DNA from: Polynucleobacter sp. UBA2650
GTDB lineage: Bacteria; Pseudomonadota; Gammaproteobacteria; Burkholderiales; Burkholderiaceae
Assembly (NCBI GenBank): GCA_002359975.1
Contig: DENG01000052.1
Span: 3,290-14,065, forward strand
Direction of reading: 5' to 3'
Length of the DNA: 10,776 nucleotides
The translations under genes and the position numbers were made by a program. The notes under the pieces are model-generated. The model worked only from the letters and a program-made list of their open reading frames with translations. It did not search any database and was not told where the DNA came from. Within the stretch, counting starts at the first letter, position 1; every line of letters begins with the position of its first letter. Shown here in pieces: positions 1 through 5,819 of the stretch.

Positions 1-236
1 ACCGCAATTTGTTTTTCTTGTTGCTCAATTTTGATAGCCCGATTAACGGTGGTGAGTCGCCCAACCGTAAAACCAACTACCAAAATGCCAAAGGCAAAGG
101 CGGCTAGACGTAAACGATATCGACTCTCTGGAGATAACTGCCAGTAATAGTCAAGTGCGTTCTTTAACTTGCTAGATAACGCTTCAAGCAACTGGTTAAA
201 GTATCGAATAAGGTTGGGATTGAAGTGCTTTTTCAC
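1..236 (-). CDS. Membrane-fusion (periplasmic adaptor) protein of an RND-type efflux system, N-terminal part only
   Basis: Only the first 78 residues are visible; the gene continues past the left edge. The start is GTG at 236-234, eight bases after the stop of the TolC-family gene. Its ribosome binding site (AGGA, six bases before GTG) overlaps that stop, so the two are probably translationally coupled. The product has a basic, amphipathic cytoplasmic stretch (residues 1-43), one membrane helix (about 44-59, LAAFAFGILVVGFTVG) and then a charged helix beginning IEQQEKQ. A single N-terminal anchor followed by a helical periplasmic region is typical of HlyD/CusB-like adaptors, which bridge the inner-membrane pump and the outer-membrane channel. 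The position directly behind a CzcC/CusC-like channel supports this. No adaptor-specific lipoyl or beta-barrel domain is in view, so the call rests on topology and context. Confidence 0.6.
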   Translation of the reverse strand, partial: MKKHFNPNLIRYFNQLLEALSSKLKNALDYYWQLSPESRYRLRLAAFAFGILVVGFTVGRLTTVNRAIKIEQQEKQIA

Positions 237-247
237 ATGAATTCCTA
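237..247 (-). promoter_or_regulatory. Ribosome binding site overlapping the upstream stop codon
   Basis: On the minus strand the sequence reads TTTTAGGAATTCAT followed by GTG. The TAG stop of the TolC-family gene (247-245) shares bases with the AGGA Shine-Dalgarno core of the next gene. This layout decides the GTG start at 236: the nearby ATG at 239-237 is followed at once by TGA and cannot be used. Confidence 0.65.
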
Positions 248-1537
248 AAAGGGCTCACGGCCCGCTGACACCATTAAGACTGAATAGGCCTGTAACAAAT
301 CACTCTCTGCGATCGTTAATTGGCTTTGTAATACTCGTAATTGATTTTGAGCTGTCAAAAGATCATTAAAGCCCTGCCCATTATTTGAATATTGCGTCAA
401 GGCGACTTTGTAGGCAGCATCAGCCTGCGGTAGTTGGCTATCCCGCAAGAACTGCATCCGATTTTTAGTCTGCTCATACACTGTGTATGAACTTGAGACC
501 CCCAAAATAATCTGTTGCCGCGTTGATATATTAGTCGCCTCGACTGCCGCTTGTTTACGCACCGCCTGCTCGACGCCATATTTTTCTTTCATAAAGAAAT
601 AAAGAGGGATTACGATGTCGAACTCGAGCTGATAAAACAAGGCGCCATTGTTAGGGGCAAAGGGTCCACGTGGTGTATACGAAGATCCAATCACCTGGAA
701 ATCCGGTAAGTACGCTTTCTTGGCCAAACTCACCCCCTTGCGAGCTGCATCGAGATCCAGCTGTGAGCTGCGCAACAAAGGATGGCTTGACTCTGCATAG
801 TTCTCAAGCTCGATTAAGGTGGGCACATTTCGAATCGCTTGCTGTACGTTTCCGGATAAAGCGATCTTCTCGCGAGGGTCTCTCCCAATTAACAAATTAA
901 TATTGCGATAGGCAATTTGCAGTTGCTTCTCAAGGTTAAATTGTTCTGCAATCGCTGCATTTTGGGCCACTTGAGTATTCAAGAACTCTACGTATGCGGC
1001 GGCATTATTGGCATAGCGTGCCCGCGACACATTCTTAATCAACTCAAAGCGAGTAATCATCTCTTTTAAAACCAGTAACTGCTTTTGTGCTGATAAGGCA
1101 CTGTAGTAAAGCGTCGAAAGCTGTGCTCCCAACTGCAAATAATTAGATTCGCTCTGGGCTAATAGAGATTCTGCTGAAGTATCCGCAATTTCAGCAGCAA
1201 GCCCCCTCTTTCCTGGGAACTGAAAAGGTTGAGCAATCGAAATTGAGTTATTGCCACTCATATTGTTATTGGCCGCCCCTAAGGCAAGCGGAGAATTTGC
1301 GGGCATTCCTGACCAAACAAGACCAAGTTGAGGATTAGCAGGCGCCGCGATTTGCGGGACCGTTGCCTTAGCAGATAAATAACTCTCGCGCAAAGCACTC
1401 AGTTGAGGATTACTAATCTTCAGCTCATTCCACAACTGCCTTAAGTCCATTTCCTTGGAGCTAGGCTGAGCATGACTAGCCCCGATGCCTGCATAAAGCA
1501 GCACAAAGCAAGAAAGTAGTCTTAAGAACAAATGCAT
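245..1537 (-). CDS. TolC-family outer membrane efflux protein (CzcC/CusC-like)
   Basis: This is the outer-membrane channel of a tripartite efflux pump. The ATG at 1537 gives 430 residues. A longer reading from TTG at 1558 adds seven residues, but the ATG has the better upstream sequence (GAGA) and gives a clean signal peptide, MHLFLRLLSCFVLLYAGIGA, with likely cleavage after SHA at residue 23. There is no lipobox cysteine. The mature part shows the two repeated helical hairpins of the OEP family. It also has the QPFQFPGKRG motif (about residues 103-112), a hallmark of CzcC/CusC-type heavy-metal channels, and the repeat-end segments IAYRNINLLIGRDP and LTIAESDLLQAYSVLM. Length is normal for the family. 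It is followed with coupling by the adaptor gene and preceded by a small secreted protein on the same strand. The substrate could be a metal cation such as Cu/Ag or Co/Zn/Cd, but the sequence does not settle this. Confidence 0.9.
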   Translation of the reverse strand: MHLFLRLLSCFVLLYAGIGASHAQPSSKEMDLRQLWNELKISNPQLSALRESYLSAKATVPQIAAPANPQLGLVWSGMPANSPLALGAANNNMSGNNSISIAQPFQFPGKRGLAAEIADTSAESLLAQSESNYLQLGAQLSTLYYSALSAQKQLLVLKEMITRFELIKNVSRARYANNAAAYVEFLNTQVAQNAAIAEQFNLEKQLQIAYRNINLLIGRDPREKIALSGNVQQAIRNVPTLIELENYAESSHPLLRSSQLDLDAARKGVSLAKKAYLPDFQVIGSSYTPRGPFAPNNGALFYQLEFDIVIPLYFFMKEKYGVEQAVRKQAAVEATNISTRQQIILGVSSSYTVYEQTKNRMQFLRDSQLPQADAAYKVALTQYSNNGQGFNDLLTAQNQLRVLQSQLTIAESDLLQAYSVLMVSAGREPF

Positions 1538-1613
1538 AGATCTCAAGTAAAGAGCCAAGAAGGCACTGGATAAACAATTAACACAATCAATCCCCCGAGC
1601 AAGGGTTAAGGAA

Positions 1614-1631
1614 GTAGAGAATGATCTCTAC
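1614..1631. repeat. Perfect inverted repeat between the secreted-protein gene and the TolC-family gene
   Basis: GTAGAGA-ATGA-TCTCTAC is a perfect 7-base inverted repeat with a 4-base loop. It lies 15 bases past the stop of the 125-residue protein and about 75 bases before the channel start. Read on the minus strand, the hairpin is followed only by TTCCTT, a poor U tract, and preceded by a run of seven T. It could be a weak intra-operon terminator/attenuator, an mRNA processing site or an operator. The repeat is certain; its function is not. Confidence 0.5.
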
Positions 1632-1646
1632 AAAAAAATAATCTAC

Positions 1647-2024
1647 TTAAGAAAAGTAAGGGGGTGCTCGTGCTTGACCTGACCAGATATGGCCAGCTCG
1701 GATAAAGTCTGAATAATGCGAATATAAATTTAAGGGAACAGTCAGGAATGAACTGCGATCCCCTAATGAAATAGTGATGAGCTCGATATCATCTGCGAGC
1801 GTATTGGTGACGATTAACGTTTGGGCAAGATCTTCGTTATGCCACAAGATAATGAGTGGCTCAAAGCGCTCTGTTACTACGAGTGTTTGATCGACAAGCT
1901 GAATTTCTTCAAAATCATCCAAATCCTCTTGGAAGGAAGGAGTGGCCGCCTGGACCGAGCACCCAAAAATAATGGATGCGATCACAGCACAGTGGACTAG
2001 TTTTTGCCTAATAAATACATGCAT
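1647..2024 (-). CDS. Small secreted protein of unknown function, first gene of the efflux operon
   Basis: I do not recognise a family. The 125-residue product begins with a Sec signal peptide (MHVFIRQKLVHCAVIASIIF, then GCSVQA), with likely cleavage after VQA at residue 26. IFGC is a poor lipobox because of Phe at -2, so a soluble periplasmic protein is more likely than a lipoprotein. The mature part is acidic at first (EDLDDFEEIQ), then beta-prone (VDQTLVVTERFEPLIILWH; ADDIELITISLGD), and ends GHIWSGQARAPP. It lacks the Met/His/Trp pattern expected of the copper chaperone CusF. It lies on the same strand as the channel gene, about 110 bases upstream, and after the HU terminator, so a promoter should lie within 2025-2091. 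Upstream of the ATG the Shine-Dalgarno is weak. A periplasmic accessory or substrate-binding role in efflux is inference from position only. Confidence 0.7.
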   Translation of the reverse strand: MHVFIRQKLVHCAVIASIIFGCSVQAATPSFQEDLDDFEEIQLVDQTLVVTERFEPLIILWHNEDLAQTLIVTNTLADDIELITISLGDRSSFLTVPLNLYSHYSDFIRAGHIWSGQARAPPYFS

Positions 2025-2091
2025 GGCTTGATTCTAGCTCAGGAAAGCCTTTAAGAACGGGGTTTTATGGCAATTTTATGTTGCAGGGCAC

Positions 2092-2119
2092 AAAAAAGCC
2101 GCCTCGTAGGCGGCCTTTT
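2092..2119 (-). terminator. Rho-independent terminator of the HU gene
   Basis: On the minus strand GCCGCCT-ACG-AGGCGGC forms a 7-base, nearly all-GC stem with a 3-base loop, followed at once by six T. It lies about 20 bases past the HU stop codon. On the plus strand the same stem is followed by four T, so some bidirectional activity is possible. It insulates HU from the efflux operon downstream. Confidence 0.92.
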
Positions 2120-2138
2120 AGGAATCAGGGGTAACTGA

Positions 2139-2420
2139 TTACTTACGTTTGTTTACTGAGTCTTTAAATGCTTTACCTGCAGAGAACTTAGCAGTCTTTG
2201 AAGCTGCAATCTTAATTGCCTCTCCAGTTTTTGGATTACGACCTACGCGAGCAGAACGCTTTCCTTGGCTAAATGTTCCAAAACCAACTAACTGAACGGA
2301 GTCACCTTTTGTTATTGATTTGATAATGTTATCAATTGCAGAATTTAAGGCACGCTCTGCACTTGCTTTTGAAAGTTCTGCTTCATCAGCAATTTTTTCT
2401 ACTAGTTCAGCTTTATTCAT
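2139..2420 (-). CDS. hupB: DNA-binding protein HU-beta
   Basis: This is a 93-residue histone-like nucleoid protein. HU dimers bend and compact DNA and assist replication, repair and recombination. It starts MNKAELVEKIADEAELSK, the usual HU N-terminal helix, followed by the second helix (ASAERALNSAIDNII) and the conserved turn VQLVGFGTFSQGKRSAR (about residues 43-59). The DNA-embracing arm contains GRNPKTGE (about 61-68), including the intercalating proline. The C-terminal helix is KFSAGKAFKDSVN. GFGTF and RNPKTG are diagnostic of the HU/IHF family, and the K-rich end and length favour HU over IHF. The start is well supported by AAAGGA six bases before ATG. It is transcribed alone: a strong terminator follows, and the leader upstream carries a possible sigma-70 promoter and a 10-base palindrome. 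Confidence 0.97.
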   Translation of the reverse strand: MNKAELVEKIADEAELSKASAERALNSAIDNIIKSITKGDSVQLVGFGTFSQGKRSARVGRNPKTGEAIKIAASKTAKFSAGKAFKDSVNKRK

Positions 2421-2465
2421 ATTTTTCCTTTAAACAAACAATTAAAAATCTGCTACAAAAAGAGT

Positions 2466-2475
2466 TGTCATGACA
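2466..2475. promoter_or_regulatory. 10-base perfect palindrome in the HU leader
   Basis: TGTCATGACA is a perfect palindrome about 45 bases upstream of the HU ATG and downstream of the candidate promoter. It could be an operator or part of a leader structure. Palindromes this short can occur by chance. Confidence 0.25.
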
Positions 2476-2514
2476 GCCCAAAAATCCGAGTCATACCAGC
2501 AATGATTACCAATT

Positions 2515-2544
2515 ACTATAAGGCCGCAATTAATAATGCAGTAA
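2515..2544 (-). promoter_or_regulatory. Candidate sigma-70 promoter of the HU gene
   Basis: On the minus strand TTACTG is followed after 18 bases by TATAGT, a five-of-six match to the -10 consensus with a weaker -35. The expected transcript would have a leader of roughly 85-90 bases. This is pattern matching only. Confidence 0.3.
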
Positions 2545-2685
2545 GTTTGCTACATCACTCTTCTGAAAACAAGGGGCTAACCCTAAGGATAATCCCTCAT
2601 TTTTACTGTACTTTTATCCCAATCTGAGCCTTTGCTGGCTTGAATTTGCGGGTAATTTCATAATCTGGTTCTAAATTAAGCGCTT

Positions 2686-3570
2686 TTACTTGACAATTGG
2701 TCCGCGCCTTACAAGCATCTTTCTGCCAATCATAACGGTTGCAATCACCAGACTTGCAAAAATAATATTGATCGAAGTAATCGGTTCAGAGACCAAAATA
2801 GCAGAGGCAAGAAGAGTACAAAATGGTTGTAATAACTGCACTTGACTAACGCGTGCTATTCCACCAATTGCCATACCGCCATACCAAAAGAAGAATCCAA
2901 TAAACATTGAGAAAATACTCAAGTACAGAAAACTAGACCACGCCACGAGGTCTGCCTGTAAGTAACTTGGCTCAAACGTCAGCATACTAAACAAGGCATT
3001 AATTGGTAGCGCAATCACCAGGGCCCAAGAGATCACCTCTTTAGCATTGATGGTGCGCGATAAATTACCACCAACTGCATATGAAATCCCATTAGCTAGA
3101 CAAGCAATTAAGAGTAAGAAATCGGTGTACTGAATCCCCCCCTGACTGTTGATAAAGGCGTAGATAACGACTAAGGAGCAGCCAACCAGGGCGCTTACCC
3201 AAAACCCTAAGGATGGGCGCTCTTTAAATAGGAGCACCCCCGCTACCACGGTTGCCAAGGGCATGATGCCCAGAATGACCCCCGCATGCGAGGCCTCGCC
3301 CTCGGTCATTGCTAAATTAATAAAGAGTGGGAAGATAAATACCACGCCAATGGCCACAATCACAAATTGGCGTAGCTCACGCACGCTAGGTAATTTTGCT
3401 TTGATACTGAATAGATAGATCGCCGCCAAGACCCCTGCAAGAACAGCACGGGCAAATGCAATAAAGTAAGGATTAAAACTTTGGACTGCTATTTTGGTAA
3501 CCGGCAAGGTTAGGCTAAAGATAAAAATACCAATAAAGCCAATCAGCATTCCTCTTGTTTCAGTTTTCAC
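2686..3570 (-). CDS. EamA/DMT-superfamily inner-membrane transporter
   Basis: The 294-residue, strongly hydrophobic protein has about ten predicted membrane helices arranged as two EamA repeats (about residues 8-138 and 150-287), the standard architecture of drug/metabolite exporters (RhaT/YdcZ-like). Recognisable parts are the first helix GFIGIFIFSLTLPVTKIAV, the segment FNPYFIAFARAVLAG, the end of repeat one with FKERPSLGFWVSALVG, and the last helix INIIFASLVIATVMIG before a basic tail (RKMLVRRG). Family members export amino acids, purines or other metabolites; the substrate cannot be read from the sequence. The start is uncertain. GTG at 3570 fits the family length but has no Shine-Dalgarno, being preceded by ACCCCC. 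The ATG at codon 8 has AGAGG only one base upstream. It lies about 70 bases after the small membrane-protein gene, with a terminator hairpin between them. Confidence 0.9.
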   Translation of the reverse strand: MKTETRGMLIGFIGIFIFSLTLPVTKIAVQSFNPYFIAFARAVLAGVLAAIYLFSIKAKLPSVRELRQFVIVAIGVVFIFPLFINLAMTEGEASHAGVILGIMPLATVVAGVLLFKERPSLGFWVSALVGCSLVVIYAFINSQGGIQYTDFLLLIACLANGISYAVGGNLSRTINAKEVISWALVIALPINALFSMLTFEPSYLQADLVAWSSFLYLSIFSMFIGFFFWYGGMAIGGIARVSQVQLLQPFCTLLASAILVSEPITSINIIFASLVIATVMIGRKMLVRRGPIVK

Positions 3571-3590
3571 GGGGGTAATTGGTCTCTAGA

Positions 3591-3619
3591 AAAGAAAATG
3601 GCCCCACTGCGGAGCCATT
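3591..3619 (-). terminator. Rho-independent terminator (or attenuator) before the EamA gene
   Basis: On the minus strand AATGGCTCC-GCAGT-GGGGCCATT gives a 9-base stem with one G-U pair and a 5-base loop, followed by TTTTCTTT. It ends the 69-residue membrane-protein transcript about 20 bases past its stop. Because the EamA start codon lies less than 30 bases further on, it could also attenuate read-through into that gene. Confidence 0.8.
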
Positions 3620-3639
3620 CAAGCATTAGGTTTAATGAT

Positions 3640-3849
3640 TTATTTTCTGGACTTTGGTTTGATTGCAAACGACAAATAACTAAGGGCAACTGCTGCACCG
3701 AATGAAAATAGCAAAACAGCTGTTTTAGATTGTGGAGCGCTTGCTGAAAAGATTAGAAACAGTGCCACGGTAATACTAATCACCATGCCAGCAAAACCGG
3801 CGATTTTCATGGCTTTATCAAGATTACTCATTGAGTCATTTAGTAACAT
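3640..3849 (-). CDS. Small two-helix membrane protein, function unknown
   Basis: This is a 69-residue protein that I do not recognise. A short polar N-terminus (MLLNDSMSNLDKAMK) is followed by two predicted membrane helices, about residues 16-35 (IAGFAGMVISITVALFLIFS) and 43-62 (TAVLLFSFGAAVALSYLSFA), and a basic tail (KPKSRK). The charge pattern suggests a cytoplasmic C-terminus. The start is firm: AAAGGAGA lies about six bases before ATG. A clear terminator follows the stop, so this looks like a real independent gene and not a shadow of another frame. The polypeptide is too short for enzymatic motifs. A structural, regulatory or pump-accessory role is possible, but nothing in the sequence favours one. 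Confidence 0.8.
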   Translation of the reverse strand: MLLNDSMSNLDKAMKIAGFAGMVISITVALFLIFSASAPQSKTAVLLFSFGAAVALSYLSFAIKPKSRK

Positions 3850-3936
3850 ATGGGTCTCCTTTTTGGGGCAACGGACAATAACCGTGATTATTGTATCCCC
3901 CTTTGGGATCGATGCTCCTTTTTCCTTAATTCCGCT

Positions 3937-4503
3937 CTAGGCATGCGTCTTCAAGTACTGAACTACCCAGGGAGCATCGCTATCACTTGGGAAGATGGGA
4001 TAGTGCACTGCTTCAATCACACCTTGATTTGCAATCAGCGTAACGCGCTTTAAAAGAGTCATGCCAGCCGCTTCAAAGGTTGGTAGATTAAGGGCTTTCT
4101 GAAACGCATACTGCACATCGCTCACCACTGGAAAAGGAAGATGAAGACGGTCTGCCATCTCCTTTTGATACTGGGTCGTTTGAACACTCAATCCAATGAC
4201 CTCTGCACCTAGATCACCTAACTCTTGATAATGATCCCTAAATGAGCAAGTCTGCGGTGTGCATCCCCTTGCCCCAGGTATTTGATCCCAGCCCTCAGGT
4301 AGTGGCACATTAGGTTGACCTGTCATGGGGTAGCAATAAATCACCAATTTCTTTTTGATCTCGCCAAGATTGATCATTTTTCCATTGGTGGCTTGTAGAG
4401 CAACATCAGGGAGCCTCATTCCAATTAAATGACGAGTAGCTCCGTCATCGACTGGAATGGGTAGATCGGCGGGGAGTTCCTGATAATTGCTTGGTATGGT
4501 CAT
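3937..4503 (-). CDS. Peroxiredoxin of the AhpC/TSA family, PrxQ/Bcp-like
   Basis: This 188-residue thiol peroxidase would reduce hydrogen peroxide or organic peroxides in the cytosol. It has no signal peptide. The thioredoxin-like fold is visible as GMRLPDVALQATNGKMINLG (about 28-47), KKLVIYCYPMTG (51-62), GAEVIGLSVQTTQYQKEMAD, and LHLPFPVVSDVQYAFQKALN. Cys81 and Cys86 (GCTPQTCSFRD) match the peroxidatic/resolving spacing of E. coli Bcp (GCTVQACGLRD). Two things are unusual. The segment between YPMT and Cys81 is lengthened by about 14 residues (GQPNVPLPEGWDQIPGAR). The residue three before the peroxidatic Cys, normally Thr in PxxxTxxC, is Ala78. The relatively weak Shine-Dalgarno and the 35-base gap to the preceding same-strand gene suggest expression from a shared transcript with the 114-residue protein. 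Confidence 0.88.
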   Translation of the reverse strand: MTIPSNYQELPADLPIPVDDGATRHLIGMRLPDVALQATNGKMINLGEIKKKLVIYCYPMTGQPNVPLPEGWDQIPGARGCTPQTCSFRDHYQELGDLGAEVIGLSVQTTQYQKEMADRLHLPFPVVSDVQYAFQKALNLPTFEAAGMTLLKRVTLIANQGVIEAVHYPIFPSDSDAPWVVQYLKTHA

Positions 4504-4538
4504 TAGTACGCTTTCTGATTAAGTACAAAGTAGGAAAT

Positions 4539-4883
4539 TTATTCAGCTCTCATTCGCGCAATTAATGAAAGGCTTGCTAAAACACGATTTGCGATCGCAG
4601 CATGAGTTTTTCCGGTAGCCAATGCATAAAGCACCTGATCAGCCCGCTCGTGTTCGGGGATCGCCATTAATCTACGAAAGATCGCGTTCTCATTCATATC
4701 CGCTGAAATACCAAGGGGCTGAAAACTTAGGGTGACCTCGGTCCCGCGAATCCCATAACGCACCTGCGCCAAATCCAATAACTCTTTTTCTTGATTGATT
4801 TTCACTTGCTCAAGACTAGGCAGCTCATACCGAATGGGATTTTGAGCCTTTGCTGGGGGGCGCTTGTAAACCGGATCATCCAT
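4539..4883 (-). CDS. Conserved-looking hypothetical protein upstream of the peroxiredoxin
   Basis: I do not recognise this 114-residue protein. It has no signal peptide or membrane helix. The N-terminus is polar and proline-rich (MDDPVYKRPPAKAQNPIRYE). A central charged helix follows (SLEQVKINQEKELLDLAQVR), then a short beta-prone part (GTEVTLSFQPLG) and two helices at the end (NAIFRRLMAIPEHERADQVL; THAAIANRVLASLSLIARMR). Codon use and composition match the neighbours. An AGGGG sits 12 bases before the ATG, which is rather far for a Shine-Dalgarno. The stop is 35 bases before the peroxiredoxin start on the same strand, so the two are probably co-transcribed. A link to peroxide defence is inference from position only. 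Confidence 0.7.
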   Translation of the reverse strand: MDDPVYKRPPAKAQNPIRYELPSLEQVKINQEKELLDLAQVRYGIRGTEVTLSFQPLGISADMNENAIFRRLMAIPEHERADQVLYALATGKTHAAIANRVLASLSLIARMRAE

Positions 4884-4966
4884 AACGACATATTACCCCT
4901 GCACCATGAAGCTTCAGACCCCATATATACCGTGAGCCCACAAGCCCCCAGTAAATGTAAAGGAAT

Positions 4967-4981
4967 TGCTGTCATGCAGCA
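4967..4981. repeat. Short inverted repeat in the divergent intergenic region
   Basis: TGCTG-TCATG-CAGCA has perfect 5-base arms around a 5-base centre. It lies between the minus-strand 114-residue gene and the plus-strand small peptide gene, where both promoters should be. It could be an operator, but an arm length of five is within chance. Confidence 0.25.
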
Positions 4982-5008
4982 TTCATAAATAAGGCGTACT
5001 ATCTATTT

Positions 5009-5020
5009 AGGGTTAACCCT
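5009..5020. promoter_or_regulatory. 12-base perfect palindrome upstream of the small peptide gene
   Basis: AGGGTTAACCCT reads the same on both strands. It lies 51 bases before the ATG of the 34-residue gene, in the place expected for an operator or promoter-proximal protein site. I could not identify convincing -35 and -10 boxes around it. Confidence 0.4.
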
Positions 5021-5071
5021 CAAAAAGAGTTTAAATCCTAATTTAATCAACCCTTTACAAAAGGAAATCGT

Positions 5072-5176
5072 ATGAAAAAAGTATTTATCTTTATCAAAAG
5101 TGTCCTAGAAGCCTGGTCTGAGGCACGTCTAGCTTACTTTCTCAGAAATAAGAAAAATTACCCAATTGGGTCATAA
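5072..5176 (+). CDS. Small protein of 34 residues, function unknown
   Basis: This gene is short enough to be missed by length-filtered gene finders. The ATG at 5072 has a strong ribosome binding site, AAAGGA with a six-base spacer. The product begins MKKVFIFIKSVLEAWSEARL and continues AYFLRNKKNYPIGS. It is basic and amphipathic, with a hydrophobic first third, Trp15, an acidic patch (EAWSEAR) and a cationic end, so it could be a single helix lying on or near the membrane. Its TAA stop (5174-5176) is three bases before the GTG of the acetyltransferase gene and in the same frame, so the two are probably translationally coupled. It has no motif I can name. The alternative is a leader peptide that controls translation of the gene behind it. 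The ribosome binding site and tight spacing argue that it is translated. Confidence 0.65.
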   Translation: MKKVFIFIKSVLEAWSEARLAYFLRNKKNYPIGS

Positions 5177-5179
5177 GAC

Positions 5180-5713
5180 GTGACCGTCTACACCCGCTTT
5201 TTATCTCAGTCACATATTGGTAAGTATGGGTCTTGGCTCAAAAGCCTCGACCCCGTTACCTTAAGAGCCTACTTTGGCATTGGTCTTGGCCCTCAAGGTA
5301 TTGATGGTCTGATACGTAAGTTTAAGAAAGATCTTGCCCATCATCATTTCTTGGTGGCGCAAATTGATAACAAGTGGGTGGGTGTCATTCATATTGCTAG
5401 TTATGAGGATACGGTTGAGTTTGGGGTCATCATTCAAAAAGAATATCGCCGAATGGGCATAGCTGATCAAATGCTAGGCGAAGCACTTATGTGGGCACAA
5501 AATCGTCAATACAAAAAACTGATCATGCATTGCATTGTCGAGAACTACGCTATTCGCAAGCTATGCCAAAAGCATGGACTGATTGCTCAAAACGTTTATG
5601 GTGATGTAGAAGCTACGATGAACTTACCAAAATCAAATTGGCTGTCTGTCTATCATGAGCTAATCCAAAGACAGGTGAACTGGTATTACTATTTGAAAAG
5701 TTTAGGGGCCTAA
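5180..5713 (+). CDS. GNAT-family N-acetyltransferase
   Basis: The 177-residue protein should transfer an acetyl group from acetyl-CoA to an amine of unknown identity in the cytosol. The GNAT core is clear. A beta strand FLVAQIDNKWVGVIHIA (about 57-73) leads to VEFGVIIQKEYRRMGIADQM (79-98), the acetyl-CoA-binding motif A with R90-R-M-G-I-A95 as the pyrophosphate loop. This is followed by the helix ALMWAQNRQYKKL and motif B, CIVENYAIRKLCQKHGL, with the conserved Asn122. About 50 residues at the N-terminus and a C-terminal extension (ELIQRQVNWYYYLKSLG) lie outside the core. The start is GTG with little Shine-Dalgarno of its own (AAGA, overlapping the stop of the 34-residue gene), which fits coupling to that gene. 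The next plus-strand gene, senB, follows after about 106 bases. Confidence 0.85.
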   Translation: MTVYTRFLSQSHIGKYGSWLKSLDPVTLRAYFGIGLGPQGIDGLIRKFKKDLAHHHFLVAQIDNKWVGVIHIASYEDTVEFGVIIQKEYRRMGIADQMLGEALMWAQNRQYKKLIMHCIVENYAIRKLCQKHGLIAQNVYGDVEATMNLPKSNWLSVYHELIQRQVNWYYYLKSLGA

Positions 5714-5819
5714 GTATTACTTAACGTTTATTGGAAGAGCATTTGGGCATTCAGGCTATGCCATCTTTTATAAAACTGGGCACATTGCTGCCAACTATGG
5801 CAGACTCCTTAGTAAGCAT

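Noticed and set aside
3885..3915. Inverted repeat ATCCC...GGGAT near the peroxiredoxin stop, considered as its terminator.
   Set aside because: The arms are only five bases and no T tract follows on the minus strand.
3850..4053. Plus-strand open frame of 67 codons.
   Set aside because: It lies largely opposite the 3' end of the peroxiredoxin gene, has no ribosome binding site and shows no protein-like pattern.
5717..5819. The senB frame stays open upstream of its ATG and reads like protein (FGHSGYAIFYKTGHIAANYG).
   Set aside because: There is no ATG, GTG or TTG before the in-frame TAG, and the conserved SenB N-terminus begins right after the ATG at 5820, so the extension is probably chance.
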